Positions 14,682-22,004 of a stretch of 25,035 nt of DNA are shown here, piece by piece. Both the position numbers and the translations under genes were made by a program. How positions within the stretch are numbered: position 1 is the stretch's first letter; each line of letters begins with the position of its first letter. Below the pieces are notes generated by a model. That model was given only the letters and a program-made list of their open reading frames with translations, had not been told where the DNA came from and made no database searches. Source of the stretch: a virus; IMG/VR virus record IMGVR_UViG_3300007541_009914, positions 1-25,035 of that record. One strand, 5' to 3'.

Positions 14682-15412
14682 AAAATCAACCAGTAGATAT
14701 ATGCATTGTTACATATAACAGATTAGAATACTTAAAAAATTGTGTATGGTCAATTATTGCATCTACTAAGATTAATTATAGATTAATTGTAATATCTGAT
14801 AATTCAACTGATGGAACTAATGAATGGCTTAATGAAATGAAATCACATGGTAAGATAGATGAAATTATTATCAATGAAGAAAATCTTGGAAGTACTAAAA
14901 CTTTCAATAAGGTAATTAATGCATCTACCAGTGAGTTTTTTGTTATGCTTAATGACGACATGTGGTTTCATAGAGGATGGGATGAGGCATGTGTTCGATT
15001 ATTCAATGAAAATAAAGATTGTGGTATTGTCACCTTCTTTAATTATCCAATAGATCATCGAATAGAAAAAAGAAGACATAACAAATATTCATATAAATGG
15101 CCAGAAACTGGACTAGCTGCATCAATGATTAGAAAAAGATTATTTAATTCAACTAGAGGATTTAGGCTACCTGAGGGAGTTAAGATGGGATATTTTGCAA
15201 GAGTTTTTTGTAAAGAAGTTGCTGGTCTAAAGGATCTTCAAAATAAGCAATATATAACGGATCCATATTATGCAGAACAAATGGATAGATTTAATCCAGG
15301 AGTACCTGGACGACCTAAGCTACATCAAGAATATTTATATGGAGAATATAATAAACGACGCGGAATTGAAAAGACTAAACATAAAGATATATTAGCAGGA
15401 AAAAGAAAATAA
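14678..15412 (+). CDS. GT2 family glycosyltransferase
   Basis: 244 aa, standard family 2 layout: VDICIVTYNRLEYLKNCVWSI (6-26), VISDNSTDGTNEWL (38-51) for nucleotide binding, NLGSTKTFNKVINAS (69-83) and the metal-binding MLNDDMWF (90-97). The C-terminal region (RGFRLPEGVKMGYFARVFC) should form the acceptor site. I see no membrane segment, so it acts in the cytoplasm on a soluble, lipid-linked or protein acceptor. It starts inside the end of the previous gene (ATGA overlap). Confidence 0.87.
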   Translation: MKNQPVDICIVTYNRLEYLKNCVWSIIASTKINYRLIVISDNSTDGTNEWLNEMKSHGKIDEIIINEENLGSTKTFNKVINASTSEFFVMLNDDMWFHRGWDEACVRLFNENKDCGIVTFFNYPIDHRIEKRRHNKYSYKWPETGLAASMIRKRLFNSTRGFRLPEGVKMGYFARVFCKEVAGLKDLQNKQYITDPYYAEQMDRFNPGVPGRPKLHQEYLYGEYNKRRGIEKTKHKDILAGKRK

Positions 15413-15415
15413 ACT

Positions 15416-16195
15416 ATGAAAATATCTCAAGCATATGTATCTCCAACTCTTGAAAAAACATTTGGGTCTAATTTTAGAAGCAAATGGGGATTCAAAAAAT
15501 ACAGTGATATCCGTAAACCTGCAGTATTTTTTGGAATGTATTCAGACATAGATAGAAAAGCATTTATAAATCATAAAGGGATTTCGATAGTAGTCTGGGG
15601 AGGAGGCGATATGAAACCTAATAGCCTGCAATTAGTTAAGTCTGTAATTGATGCTAATCGATCTTATACTGGCGCATATTCAGGAGAGTTTTCAGATATA
15701 TTAAAATCTAATGGGATATCTCATAAACAAATATACATACCATTAAAAGATTATTCTAATTTTACTCCTACTCCCCTTGGAGATAAGATATACGCATATA
15801 GAGGAGTCAATGGAAACCGAGAATCATACTTTAAATGGAACGAAGTAATATCTCCAATAATAAAACACTTTGGAGAGGATACGGTGATATATACTGAACG
15901 CGAGTCAATTGATAATTTATTAGAAAATTATTATAAAAAATCATTTATATATATTAAGCCTACTCCTAAAGGTGGATGTACTGCTATGTTTGAGCTTGGG
16001 CATATGGGTAGAAAGACAATAGGAAATGGGTTAGGAAACTTACCTAATGTCTTATCGTATAAGTCTACTTCTGATATTATAAAATTAATAGAAGATGAAT
16101 CTAAATACATTGGAAAAATTAGGTATGACATATGTACAAGTACTAAAAATATATTTATAGGTAGTGAGTGGACCCATCTTGACTTCTGGAGGTAA
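15416..16195 (+). CDS. Putative GT-B-like glycosyltransferase, paralogue of 18437-19195
   Basis: 259 aa. Middle and C-terminal blocks PLGDKIYAYRGVNGN, FIYIKPTPKGGCTAMFELGHMGRKTIGNG and SYKSTSDIIKLIEDES resemble the second Rossmann half of GT4-type enzymes, in which E-x-x-x-x-G-x-x-x-I followed by a helix binds the nucleotide sugar. The gene at 18437-19195 shares the same blocks in order (FFFG/VFFG ... NHKG; PLGNKIYAHIG; ELAKMGRSTI; VGEEW...DFW), so these are paralogues. The N-terminal half is short for a full GT-B protein, so the assignment is tentative. It starts 3 nt after the previous stop. Confidence 0.62.
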   Translation: MKISQAYVSPTLEKTFGSNFRSKWGFKKYSDIRKPAVFFGMYSDIDRKAFINHKGISIVVWGGGDMKPNSLQLVKSVIDANRSYTGAYSGEFSDILKSNGISHKQIYIPLKDYSNFTPTPLGDKIYAYRGVNGNRESYFKWNEVISPIIKHFGEDTVIYTERESIDNLLENYYKKSFIYIKPTPKGGCTAMFELGHMGRKTIGNGLGNLPNVLSYKSTSDIIKLIEDESKYIGKIRYDICTSTKNIFIGSEWTHLDFWR

Positions 16196-16215
16196 AGTAA
16201 ATAAACAGAAATGAA

Positions 16216-16626
16216 ATGAAATTTAAATTAGTAAAAAATGAATCTAAATATTGGGAGTTTATCAGAGAACTTCGACTTGATTCAAATAATATAAACGGAT
16301 TTCTTGAGAAAATCGATATTTCAAAGGATGATCAAATTAAGTACATGAATAAATATAATGATTGTTATTATGTATGCTTATATGAAAGTAATCCTATTGG
16401 ATATATTGGTGTAATTGATAAAGATATTAGAATATGTACTTCTTCTAACTATAAACAAAAAGGAGTAGGAACATTTATGTTAAGTGAATTAATTAAAATT
16501 AAACCTGAGGCTACTGCAAAAATACTAAAAGATAATATTGCAAGCTTAAATCTATTTAAAAAATGTAAATTTAGTATCGTATCAGAAGATTCTAATATGT
16601 ATTATCTAGAATATAAAAATAATTAA
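16216..16626 (+). CDS. GNAT-family acetyltransferase (small)
   Basis: 136 aa. The fold outline fits GNAT N-acetyltransferases: an N-terminal strand and helix (LVKNESKYWEFIRELR), CYYVCLYESNPIGYIGVID (beta strands 2-4), an acetyl-CoA pyrophosphate loop in the region YKQKGVGTFMLSELI (Q/K-x-G-x-G), and NIASLNLFKKCKFSIV near the end, the usual N-x-x-A-x-x-x-F-x-x-x-x-F signature. In nonulosonate pathways a GNAT (PseH/LegH-like) acetylates the 4-amino group of a nucleotide-linked sugar; that role fits the neighbours but is inferred. An ATG 5 nt earlier hits a stop at once, so 16216 is the start. Confidence 0.8.
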   Translation: MKFKLVKNESKYWEFIRELRLDSNNINGFLEKIDISKDDQIKYMNKYNDCYYVCLYESNPIGYIGVIDKDIRICTSSNYKQKGVGTFMLSELIKIKPEATAKILKDNIASLNLFKKCKFSIVSEDSNMYYLEYKNN

Positions 16627-16631
16627 ATAAT

Positions 16632-17264
16632 ATGCCAATACACAAACACAATCCTTATAAAATAGTTAGAATGTTTGAAGAGGAAATAGCTCACTATACT
16701 GGAGCTCCATTTGCGGTATCTGTAGATAGCTGCACTAACGCTCTCTTCTTAGCTTGTAAATACTTAGAAGTAAAAGAAGTTACAATCCCATCTAAAACAT
16801 ATTTGTCTGTTCCAATGAGTATTATTCATGCAGGCGGTGAAGTAGTATTTAATACTAGCCCGACAGCTAATCATTGGAAGGGAATATATAAGCTCGAGCC
16901 ATATCCAATATATGATTCAGCTAAAAGGTTGACCTCAAATATGTATATACCAGGATCATTTATGTGCCTATCGTTCCACATTAAAAAACAGCTAGGAATA
17001 GGAAAAGGTGGAATGATATTAACAGATAATGAGCAAGCAGTAGAATGGTTTAAAAAAGCGAGATATGAGGGAAGAAGCGAAAAATACTACAAGGAAGATA
17101 GCATTGAATCTTATGGATGGAATATGTATATGACTCCACAGGAGGCATCACAAGGTTTATGTTTAATGCAAAATTACCCAGAGCATAATCGAGACTTAGA
17201 TGAATTAAATGGATATAGAGATTTAACTGAATTTCCAATATTTAAAGATAATAAAAAAATATAA
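16632..17264 (+). CDS. Shortened DegT/DnrJ/EryC1/StrS-type aminotransferase
   Basis: 210 aa with the family layout: AVSVDSCTNALFLACKYL (28-45, the usual S-G-T-x-A-L block), TIPSKTYLSVPMSIIHAGG (51-69), IYDSAKRL (93-100) whose Asp95 would contact the cofactor pyridine nitrogen, and SFHIKKQLGIGKGGMILTDN (114-133) in which Lys119 is the likely PLP lysine. Such enzymes install amino groups on keto-sugars such as the PseC/LegC substrates. Full-length members have about 370-400 aa; this one ends soon after the large domain, so most of the C-terminal small domain is missing. A clean start and stop with 5-nt spacing on either side argue against recent decay. It may be a compact enzyme, a partner-dependent subunit or a non-catalytic relative. 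Confidence 0.78.
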   Translation: MPIHKHNPYKIVRMFEEEIAHYTGAPFAVSVDSCTNALFLACKYLEVKEVTIPSKTYLSVPMSIIHAGGEVVFNTSPTANHWKGIYKLEPYPIYDSAKRLTSNMYIPGSFMCLSFHIKKQLGIGKGGMILTDNEQAVEWFKKARYEGRSEKYYKEDSIESYGWNMYMTPQEASQGLCLMQNYPEHNRDLDELNGYRDLTEFPIFKDNKKI

Positions 17265-17268
17265 TAAT

Positions 17269-17754
17269 ATGATATCTCAAAATGCTATAATTGGAGAGAA
17301 TGTAGAAATTTCTGAATACGTAATAATTGAAGATGGTGCTCAAATTGGAGATAATTGTAAAATTGGACCTTTTTCTATAATAAGAAGAAATGCTAAAATT
17401 GGAAAAAATTGTAAGTTTACTGCATATGATGAAATTAGAGAAAATGCAGTAATTGGAGACAATTGTACATTCGGAAGCAGATGTACAATATGCGCAGACT
17501 TTATTATTGGAAACAACGTAACAATTAAATATGGATTTGTCAGTACAACTCTAGATTTTAATAAAGGAGTAGATTTACATGCGGGTACTATTGGAGATAA
17601 TACTATGATAGGAGCAAATGTAATGTTGGCTCCAGGTTCAAGTGTTGGAAAAAACTGTATTATTGGAGCATGTTCACAAGTTAGAAATATAGTAAATGAT
17701 GGGGAAATATGGTTTGGAAACCCTGCAAAATTTTATAAGAATGTTAGAAGTTAA
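17269..17754 (+). CDS. Left-handed beta-helix (hexapeptide repeat) acyltransferase
   Basis: 161 aa made almost entirely of hexapeptide repeats [I/V]-G-x-x-x-x: IGENVEISEYVIIEDGAQIG, IGDNCKIGPFSII, AKIGKNCKF, AVIGDNCTFG, IIGNNVTI, TIGDNTMIGANVMLAPGSSVG, IIGACSQV, ending WFGNPAKFYKN, the usual capping segment. Members form trimers with the acyl-CoA or acyl-ACP site between subunits. PglD and WbpD/WlbB-type relatives acetylate amino-sugar nucleotides made by a DegT aminotransferase, which is exactly the preceding gene. All six Arg codons are AGA, in keeping with the AT-rich core. Confidence 0.88.
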   Translation: MISQNAIIGENVEISEYVIIEDGAQIGDNCKIGPFSIIRRNAKIGKNCKFTAYDEIRENAVIGDNCTFGSRCTICADFIIGNNVTIKYGFVSTTLDFNKGVDLHAGTIGDNTMIGANVMLAPGSSVGKNCIIGACSQVRNIVNDGEIWFGNPAKFYKNVRS

Positions 17755-17761
17755 TAAATGG

Positions 17762-18436
17762 ATGAGCGAGTTCTATGGAAGAACATGGTATGATATAAAA
17801 TCATCAAAGTGCTTAGAAATAGCCAACGCTCAAGCAAATACTCCATGTGTTCTAGAATGGAGAATACCTACTAATCAATATAAAGATATTGAATTAGCTC
17901 AGAGTTTAGGTTTTACCTTAGTTGAATCTATGGTAAAGTTTCAGACTTTAATAAGTAAATCTAAATCAAATACAGATGGCATCAGATTATCAAAAGATGA
18001 GGATTTTAATGATCTAATAAATATTATGGAAGAATGTTACTTCAATCACCATAAATTTTATAATAGATTTAAAAATAGAGACTTTTTTACAGAATCCCAA
18101 TCTAAAGAATATTACATGAAAAGCTTAACTAATTTCTTTAATAAAGATGGATCTATTGTATTAGTTGCTGAAGATGATATTGGAGTATATGGATTTAGAA
18201 TAATAAAAAAAATTAATGAAACTGAATACAGTGGAGTTGTTGCAGGAGTTTTAAATAGAGCAAAGGGAAGATCAACATTAAGAAAATTACAAGAAAAAAC
18301 CTATGATATTATAGGTCATGACTATCTTGAGAATAACGCAACTCAATTAGGAAATTATCAAGTTATTAATAATCACATATCAGCCGGAAGGAAGCTTTTA
18401 AAAATAGAGCATATATTTCTAAAAAAAATAGATTAA
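17762..18436 (+). CDS. GNAT acetyltransferase, WecD/RffC-like
   Basis: 224 aa from the ATG at 17762; an earlier in-frame ATG at 17696 would overlap the previous gene by 59 nt. The block VLEWRIPTNQYKDIELAQSLGFTLVESMVKFQ (about 28-59) matches the N-terminal segment of WecD-like enzymes (dTDP-fucosamine acetyltransferase family). The GNAT core follows: GIRLSKDEDFNDLINIM, IVLVAEDDIGVYGFRI, and an acetyl-CoA loop in VVAGVLNRAKGRSTLRKL. The closing QLGNYQVINNHISAGRKLLKI equals the typical T-x-x-x-N-x-x-x-N-x-x-A-x-x-x-x-x-G-F end. It should N-acetylate an amino sugar linked to a nucleotide. Confidence 0.75.
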   Translation: MSEFYGRTWYDIKSSKCLEIANAQANTPCVLEWRIPTNQYKDIELAQSLGFTLVESMVKFQTLISKSKSNTDGIRLSKDEDFNDLINIMEECYFNHHKFYNRFKNRDFFTESQSKEYYMKSLTNFFNKDGSIVLVAEDDIGVYGFRIIKKINETEYSGVVAGVLNRAKGRSTLRKLQEKTYDIIGHDYLENNATQLGNYQVINNHISAGRKLLKIEHIFLKKID

Positions 18437-19195
18437 ATGATAGATAAGATTATTCAATCATCAAGTAGCCCAGATGCTAAGTATTTTCTAGATAAGTTCA
18501 ATAAAAGGTGGAATCTATTAGATTACCATAATCCAGACGCCCCATGCTTTTTCTTTGGATGTTTAGGGCAGCATGATACTATTAATAACCATAAAGGATT
18601 TAAAATACTAATGTTCATGTCCCCATCAGATAATAGATATTTAAATTTAATTAAGCCATCTCCTAATTTGATCTTAATAACGTCTCAGTTCTTTAAAATT
18701 CCAAGTATATTTAAAACTAGAGATGTCATTATAGAAACTCAAGATTATTCTATATTTAAACCAAGCCCACTTGGAAATAAGATATACGCCCATATTGGTA
18801 AAATGGGAAGACGTAAAATATTTAAGTATGACGATTTATTAAGATTACAAGATAAGTTAGATTGGGAAATAATATTTGGAATGTCTGAAACTGGTGCGTC
18901 TACATATATTTCTCCTAATGATTTAAAATCTAAATATTATGATAAATCATTTGTAAGTATAAATCTATCATCAGGTGCAGGAAGAACTACTATTCGAGAA
19001 CTTGCTAAAATGGGACGCTCTACAATAACTAATTCATCAAATGATTATCAATGGGTTATTAAGTATAGAGATTATGATCATATAATAGAATTAATAAAAG
19101 AAGAAAGTAAAAAAATAGGAACTGTTCAACCCGATCTGATGAAAAACTATCCATATGTCGGAGAAGAATGGTTAAATGTAGATTTTTGGATATGA
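18437..19195 (+). CDS. Putative GT-B-like glycosyltransferase, paralogue of 15416-16195
   Basis: 252 aa beginning directly after the preceding stop (TAA then ATG). Shared blocks with the 15416 gene are APCFFFGCLG ... NHKG, SPLGNKIYAHIGKMG, SFVSINLSSGAGRTTIRELAKMGRSTITNS and the near-identical end YVGEEWLNVDFW (versus FIGSEWTHLDFW). The E-x-x-K-M-G-x-x-x-I element and following helix (DYDHIIELIKEESKKIG) are like GT4 donor-binding halves. Substrate unknown. It is the last of the strongly AT-rich genes and overlaps the next start by 4 nt (ATGA). Confidence 0.62.
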   Translation: MIDKIIQSSSSPDAKYFLDKFNKRWNLLDYHNPDAPCFFFGCLGQHDTINNHKGFKILMFMSPSDNRYLNLIKPSPNLILITSQFFKIPSIFKTRDVIIETQDYSIFKPSPLGNKIYAHIGKMGRRKIFKYDDLLRLQDKLDWEIIFGMSETGASTYISPNDLKSKYYDKSFVSINLSSGAGRTTIRELAKMGRSTITNSSNDYQWVIKYRDYDHIIELIKEESKKIGTVQPDLMKNYPYVGEEWLNVDFWI

Positions 19196-20022
19196 AATTA
19201 GGCGTAGCATATATCGCATTTGATGGAACTGAATTATTAGAACACTCGATTCGACAGATTAGGAATAACGTCGATTATATCTGCGTATTATATCAAAAAA
19301 GATCATGGTTTGGCCATCCAATTTCCAAAGAAGATCTTCAGAATCTAGAGCTGCTCAAAAAATCAAATTTAATAGACGATTTAATCGATTTCGATCGTTT
19401 TATTCCGGTCAGGGGCGCAAATACTAAAAATATTAAGAAAGTAAAGCATTACGAACTTCAAAAAAGGCAATTTGGATTAAATGTATGTCTAAATAAAGGC
19501 TGCACGCACTACTTATGCATGGATGTTGATGAGTTTTACGAATCCAGCGAATTTAAAAGGGCAAAAAGGGAAATTGAGATCAATGATTATGACATAACTG
19601 CTGTGAAATTCATCAATTATGTTAATTTACCTATTATTCATCGCGGATTTGACTCAAGTCATGTTCCATTTATCTGTAAAATCAACCCAGCAGCAAAAAT
19701 GACATCTAATTTTTTCGTAAGGGTCGATCCTACTCGTGGAATAAAGAATGGTGGTAAAAAATCACATCAATTCAACAAATCTGAGATAAAAATGCATCAC
19801 ATGGAAACAGTGAGAAAAAATCTTACTGTGAAGTATGCATCCACGACTAGGGCGATATTCCAGCGAAATAGAACCTCTGAGCTAGTTAGTCGTATAAAAT
19901 CAGTGAATGAACAAAGTACAAATTTTACGTTCAATAAAATAATTTTTCCAAAATCAGGAAAAATGAAGTTGACTCAATGTCAAAATATCTTCAATATCCC
20001 TTATCAACAATGGCAGAAATAG
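19192..20022 (+). CDS. Putative glycosyltransferase with DVDEFY motif
   Basis: 276 aa from the ATG at 19192, chosen over an in-frame ATG at 19168 because it forms the usual ATGA overlap with the preceding gene and gives a natural beginning (MKLGVAYIAFDGTELLEHSI). YLCMDVDEFYES (108-119) is a D-x-D metal/nucleotide-sugar motif of the sort in GT2-related and GT92-like enzymes. RQFGLNVCLNKGCTHYL just before it is the helix and strand leading to that motif. A conserved-looking MHHMETVRKNL (about 197-207) may belong to the acceptor site. From here on composition returns to the level of the rest of the phage. Confidence 0.65.
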   Translation: MKLGVAYIAFDGTELLEHSIRQIRNNVDYICVLYQKRSWFGHPISKEDLQNLELLKKSNLIDDLIDFDRFIPVRGANTKNIKKVKHYELQKRQFGLNVCLNKGCTHYLCMDVDEFYESSEFKRAKREIEINDYDITAVKFINYVNLPIIHRGFDSSHVPFICKINPAAKMTSNFFVRVDPTRGIKNGGKKSHQFNKSEIKMHHMETVRKNLTVKYASTTRAIFQRNRTSELVSRIKSVNEQSTNFTFNKIIFPKSGKMKLTQCQNIFNIPYQQWQK

Positions 20023-20702
20023 CTTTAGAATTTACAACCACTTCATGTAATAGGCCTGAGATATTAGATCTAACATATAGTTCATATGTTTCCAGATTAA
20101 AGGGAATTGATTTTCAAAAATCAACTCTTTATATAAACATTGACCCTGCTCCAGATTCTTCCAATATTTCAGAGATGGAAAAAGTAGCTAAAAAATATTT
20201 CGGTAAAGTAGTTGCTAATTATCCAAAAGAACCTAATTTTGCGGCTGCAATAATATGGTGTTTTTCTCAAGTAAAAGGAGAATACTTCTTTCATCTAGAA
20301 GACGATTGGATGCTGAAACAAAGAGTCGATGTTGCAACCATGATAAAGAAAGTAGGGGAGCATAATATCCAATGCGTATTGAACAAAAAGGTAATGCTTA
20401 AAAATGAATTAGGAGAACCCTGCTTTATACCTTCTTTATTTAGAACCGAGATAGTTAAAAGATATTTACCCTTAATGAATTCAGCGTCCAATCCTGAATA
20501 TCAAATGAAAATGATATTTAGAAAAAATAAAGCAGGACTAAATACGTATAGGAGCGTTTTATGGAGAAAATCTCATGAAATATCTAAAGACATAGGTAGA
20601 GCCTGGTTAAAAAAGAATGGGATCGTTAGAGATTATGCTAAAACAGGCAAATCCTCTGCAAAATGGTCGCCTTGGATAACTTGGAGAACTAAAAAGAAAT
20701 AA
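20010..20702 (+). CDS. Putative GT2-like glycosyltransferase with LEDDW motif
   Basis: 230 aa from the ATG at 20010 (13-nt overlap with the previous gene); an in-frame ATG at 19977 would overlap 46 nt and add an unconvincing 11 residues. LEFTTTSCNRPEILDLTYSSY (6-26) is a GT2-type start, YINIDPAPDSSN replaces the D-x-S/G turn, NFAAAIIWCFSQVKGEYFFHLEDDW (76-100) carries the helix and the acidic E-D-D metal site. The C-terminus is strongly basic (WSPWITWRTKKK). No membrane segment seen. Acceptor unknown. Confidence 0.72.
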   Translation: MAEIALEFTTTSCNRPEILDLTYSSYVSRLKGIDFQKSTLYINIDPAPDSSNISEMEKVAKKYFGKVVANYPKEPNFAAAIIWCFSQVKGEYFFHLEDDWMLKQRVDVATMIKKVGEHNIQCVLNKKVMLKNELGEPCFIPSLFRTEIVKRYLPLMNSASNPEYQMKMIFRKNKAGLNTYRSVLWRKSHEISKDIGRAWLKKNGIVRDYAKTGKSSAKWSPWITWRTKKK

Positions 20703-20708
20703 TATATT

Positions 20709-21602
20709 ATGAAAAAGGTTGTTATTTGTGCAGAGATCGGAATAAACTTTGCTTTTGGGGAAGATCCTTCAAAGTTTATGGACAATGTCAAAAGGCTTAT
20801 CGACGTTGCGTCAGTTGCGGGCTGTGATTACGTAAAATTTCAAAAGCGCACTCCTAGTCTTTGTGTACCTGAAGAACAAAAGAGTCTACCCAAATCTGTT
20901 CCTTGGAGAAAAGAGGAAACTACTTATTTTGAGTACAAATTAGACTCGGAACTGGGTACAGACGATTATAAAGAAATTGATAGATATTGTGATGAAAAAG
21001 GAATCAAATGGTTTGCATCCGCTTGGGATAAGACTGCTGTTGATTTCTTAAGGGGATTCGAAACGCTCTTGCCTAATAATAAATGGGGAGTAATGATGAA
21101 AATTCCATCTGCCATAATCACGGACCTTGATCTATTGGAATATGCTCGAGAAAATTGTGATTTCCTAATCATTTCAACCGGCATGAGTACCCAAAAAGAG
21201 ATCGATATTGCAATTGAAGTCGGTCAGCCTGATGTTGTGATGCACACCAATTCGACTTATCCGTCTCCTTCTAATGAACTTAATTTAGATTACATTCAGT
21301 ATCTTAAGGACATTTCTCGAGGTGGAGATTTCAGTAAGTCATTTGATGTCGGTTATTCTGGTCATGAATTTGGACTGACTACAACAATTGCGGCTACCCT
21401 GTTGGGTGCAAACTGGATAGAGCGACATATTACGTTAGACCGCTCCCTATGGGGAAGTGATCAGATTGCCTCAGTTGAACCTCAAGGTCTAATTAAATTG
21501 GTTAAGAGCATTAGGGATATTGAGCTCGCCAGAGGAGGCTATGGACCACGTAAGATACTTGATTCTGAGCTTTCAAAAAGAAAATCATTAAGAGGCAAAT
21601 GA
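20709..21602 (+). CDS. neuB: N-acetylneuraminate synthase family protein (NeuB/PseI/LegI-like), no SAF domain
   Basis: 297 aa TIM barrel condensing phosphoenolpyruvate with a hexose derivative to form a nonulosonic acid. Motifs in order: VVICAEIGINF (4-14), GCDYVKFQKRTP (38-49), WFASAWD, FLIISTGMSTQKEI, VVMHTNSTYPSPSNELNL, VGYSGHEFGLTTTIAA and NWIERHITLDRSLWGSDQIASVEP, which hold the metal- and substrate-binding residues. Family members have about 340-350 aa because of a C-terminal antifreeze-like SAF domain that caps the neighbouring subunit's active site; this one stops at the junction (KSLRGK), so the cap is absent. Which sugar it makes (neuraminic, pseudaminic or legionaminic type) cannot be read here. 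The next small gene overlaps its stop (ATGA). Confidence 0.9.
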   Translation: MKKVVICAEIGINFAFGEDPSKFMDNVKRLIDVASVAGCDYVKFQKRTPSLCVPEEQKSLPKSVPWRKEETTYFEYKLDSELGTDDYKEIDRYCDEKGIKWFASAWDKTAVDFLRGFETLLPNNKWGVMMKIPSAIITDLDLLEYARENCDFLIISTGMSTQKEIDIAIEVGQPDVVMHTNSTYPSPSNELNLDYIQYLKDISRGGDFSKSFDVGYSGHEFGLTTTIAATLLGANWIERHITLDRSLWGSDQIASVEPQGLIKLVKSIRDIELARGGYGPRKILDSELSKRKSLRGK

Positions 21603-21736
21603 AGAGCTCAAGACAAAAGTATGTCGATCTAATTAAGTCTGAACTTGCGCATTCAAATTATCTAAACGGCTGGTTGATTAATTGGTATCAAGAAAAACTA
21701 AAAGAACTTACTCAAGATGAAAATAACTTCAACTAA
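21599..21736 (+). CDS. Small coupled ORF (45 aa)
   Basis: ATG at 21599 overlaps the NeuB-like stop in an ATGA, and the frame runs to TAA at 21734-21736, overlapping the next gene by 20 nt. The product (MKSSRQKYVDLIKSEL, then NYLNGWLINWYQEKLKELTQ) would be mostly one or two amphipathic helices with three tryptophan/tyrosine-rich turns and no Cys or signal. It fills a 114-nt gap that is otherwise unusual in this tightly packed module. I do not recognise it. Confidence 0.5.
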   Translation: MKSSRQKYVDLIKSELAHSNYLNGWLINWYQEKLKELTQDENNFN

Positions 21737-22004
21737 AATTCTTCAGTTCATTGAAGGTAACTTAAAGATGTTGGGAGACCAATTCGATATCCTTCCTCAT
21801 CATGAAAAGGAACAAGTGCTTTATCGAATGGATATCTGCAAGGATGACTGTGTAAAACAGGGATACTGTAAGTATTGTGGCTGTTCTGTACCTGGAAAAA
21901 TGTATGTAAACTCCTCATGTAATAACGGAGAACGCTTTCCAGACATGATGACCCGAGAAAAATGGCAAAAATACAAGGAGGAAAATAACATTACTGTCGT
22001 ATGA
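21717..22004 (+). CDS. Cys-rich conserved hypothetical protein
   Basis: 95 aa. An N-terminal helix region (1-38) precedes a cysteine cluster at residues 41, 45, 51, 54, 56 and 68 (CKDDCVKQGYCKYCGCSVPG ... SSCNNG) and a closing GERFPDMMTREKWQKYKEEN. The arrangement suggests a small zinc-binding or disulfide-stabilised fold. I recall similar C-x-x-C-G-C ... FPDMM proteins as unassigned genes in other phages but cannot name the family. It overlaps the HAD-like gene downstream by 4 nt (ATGA), so it is translated with the sugar genes. Confidence 0.7.
   Translation: MKITSTKILQFIEGNLKMLGDQFDILPHHEKEQVLYRMDICKDDCVKQGYCKYCGCSVPGKMYVNSSCNNGERFPDMMTREKWQKYKEENNITVV

Noticed and set aside
17269-17754. 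Periodic ATTGGA-GATAAT-like DNA as a nucleotide repeat element
   Set aside because: The periodicity is explained by the hexapeptide repeats of the encoded acyltransferase.
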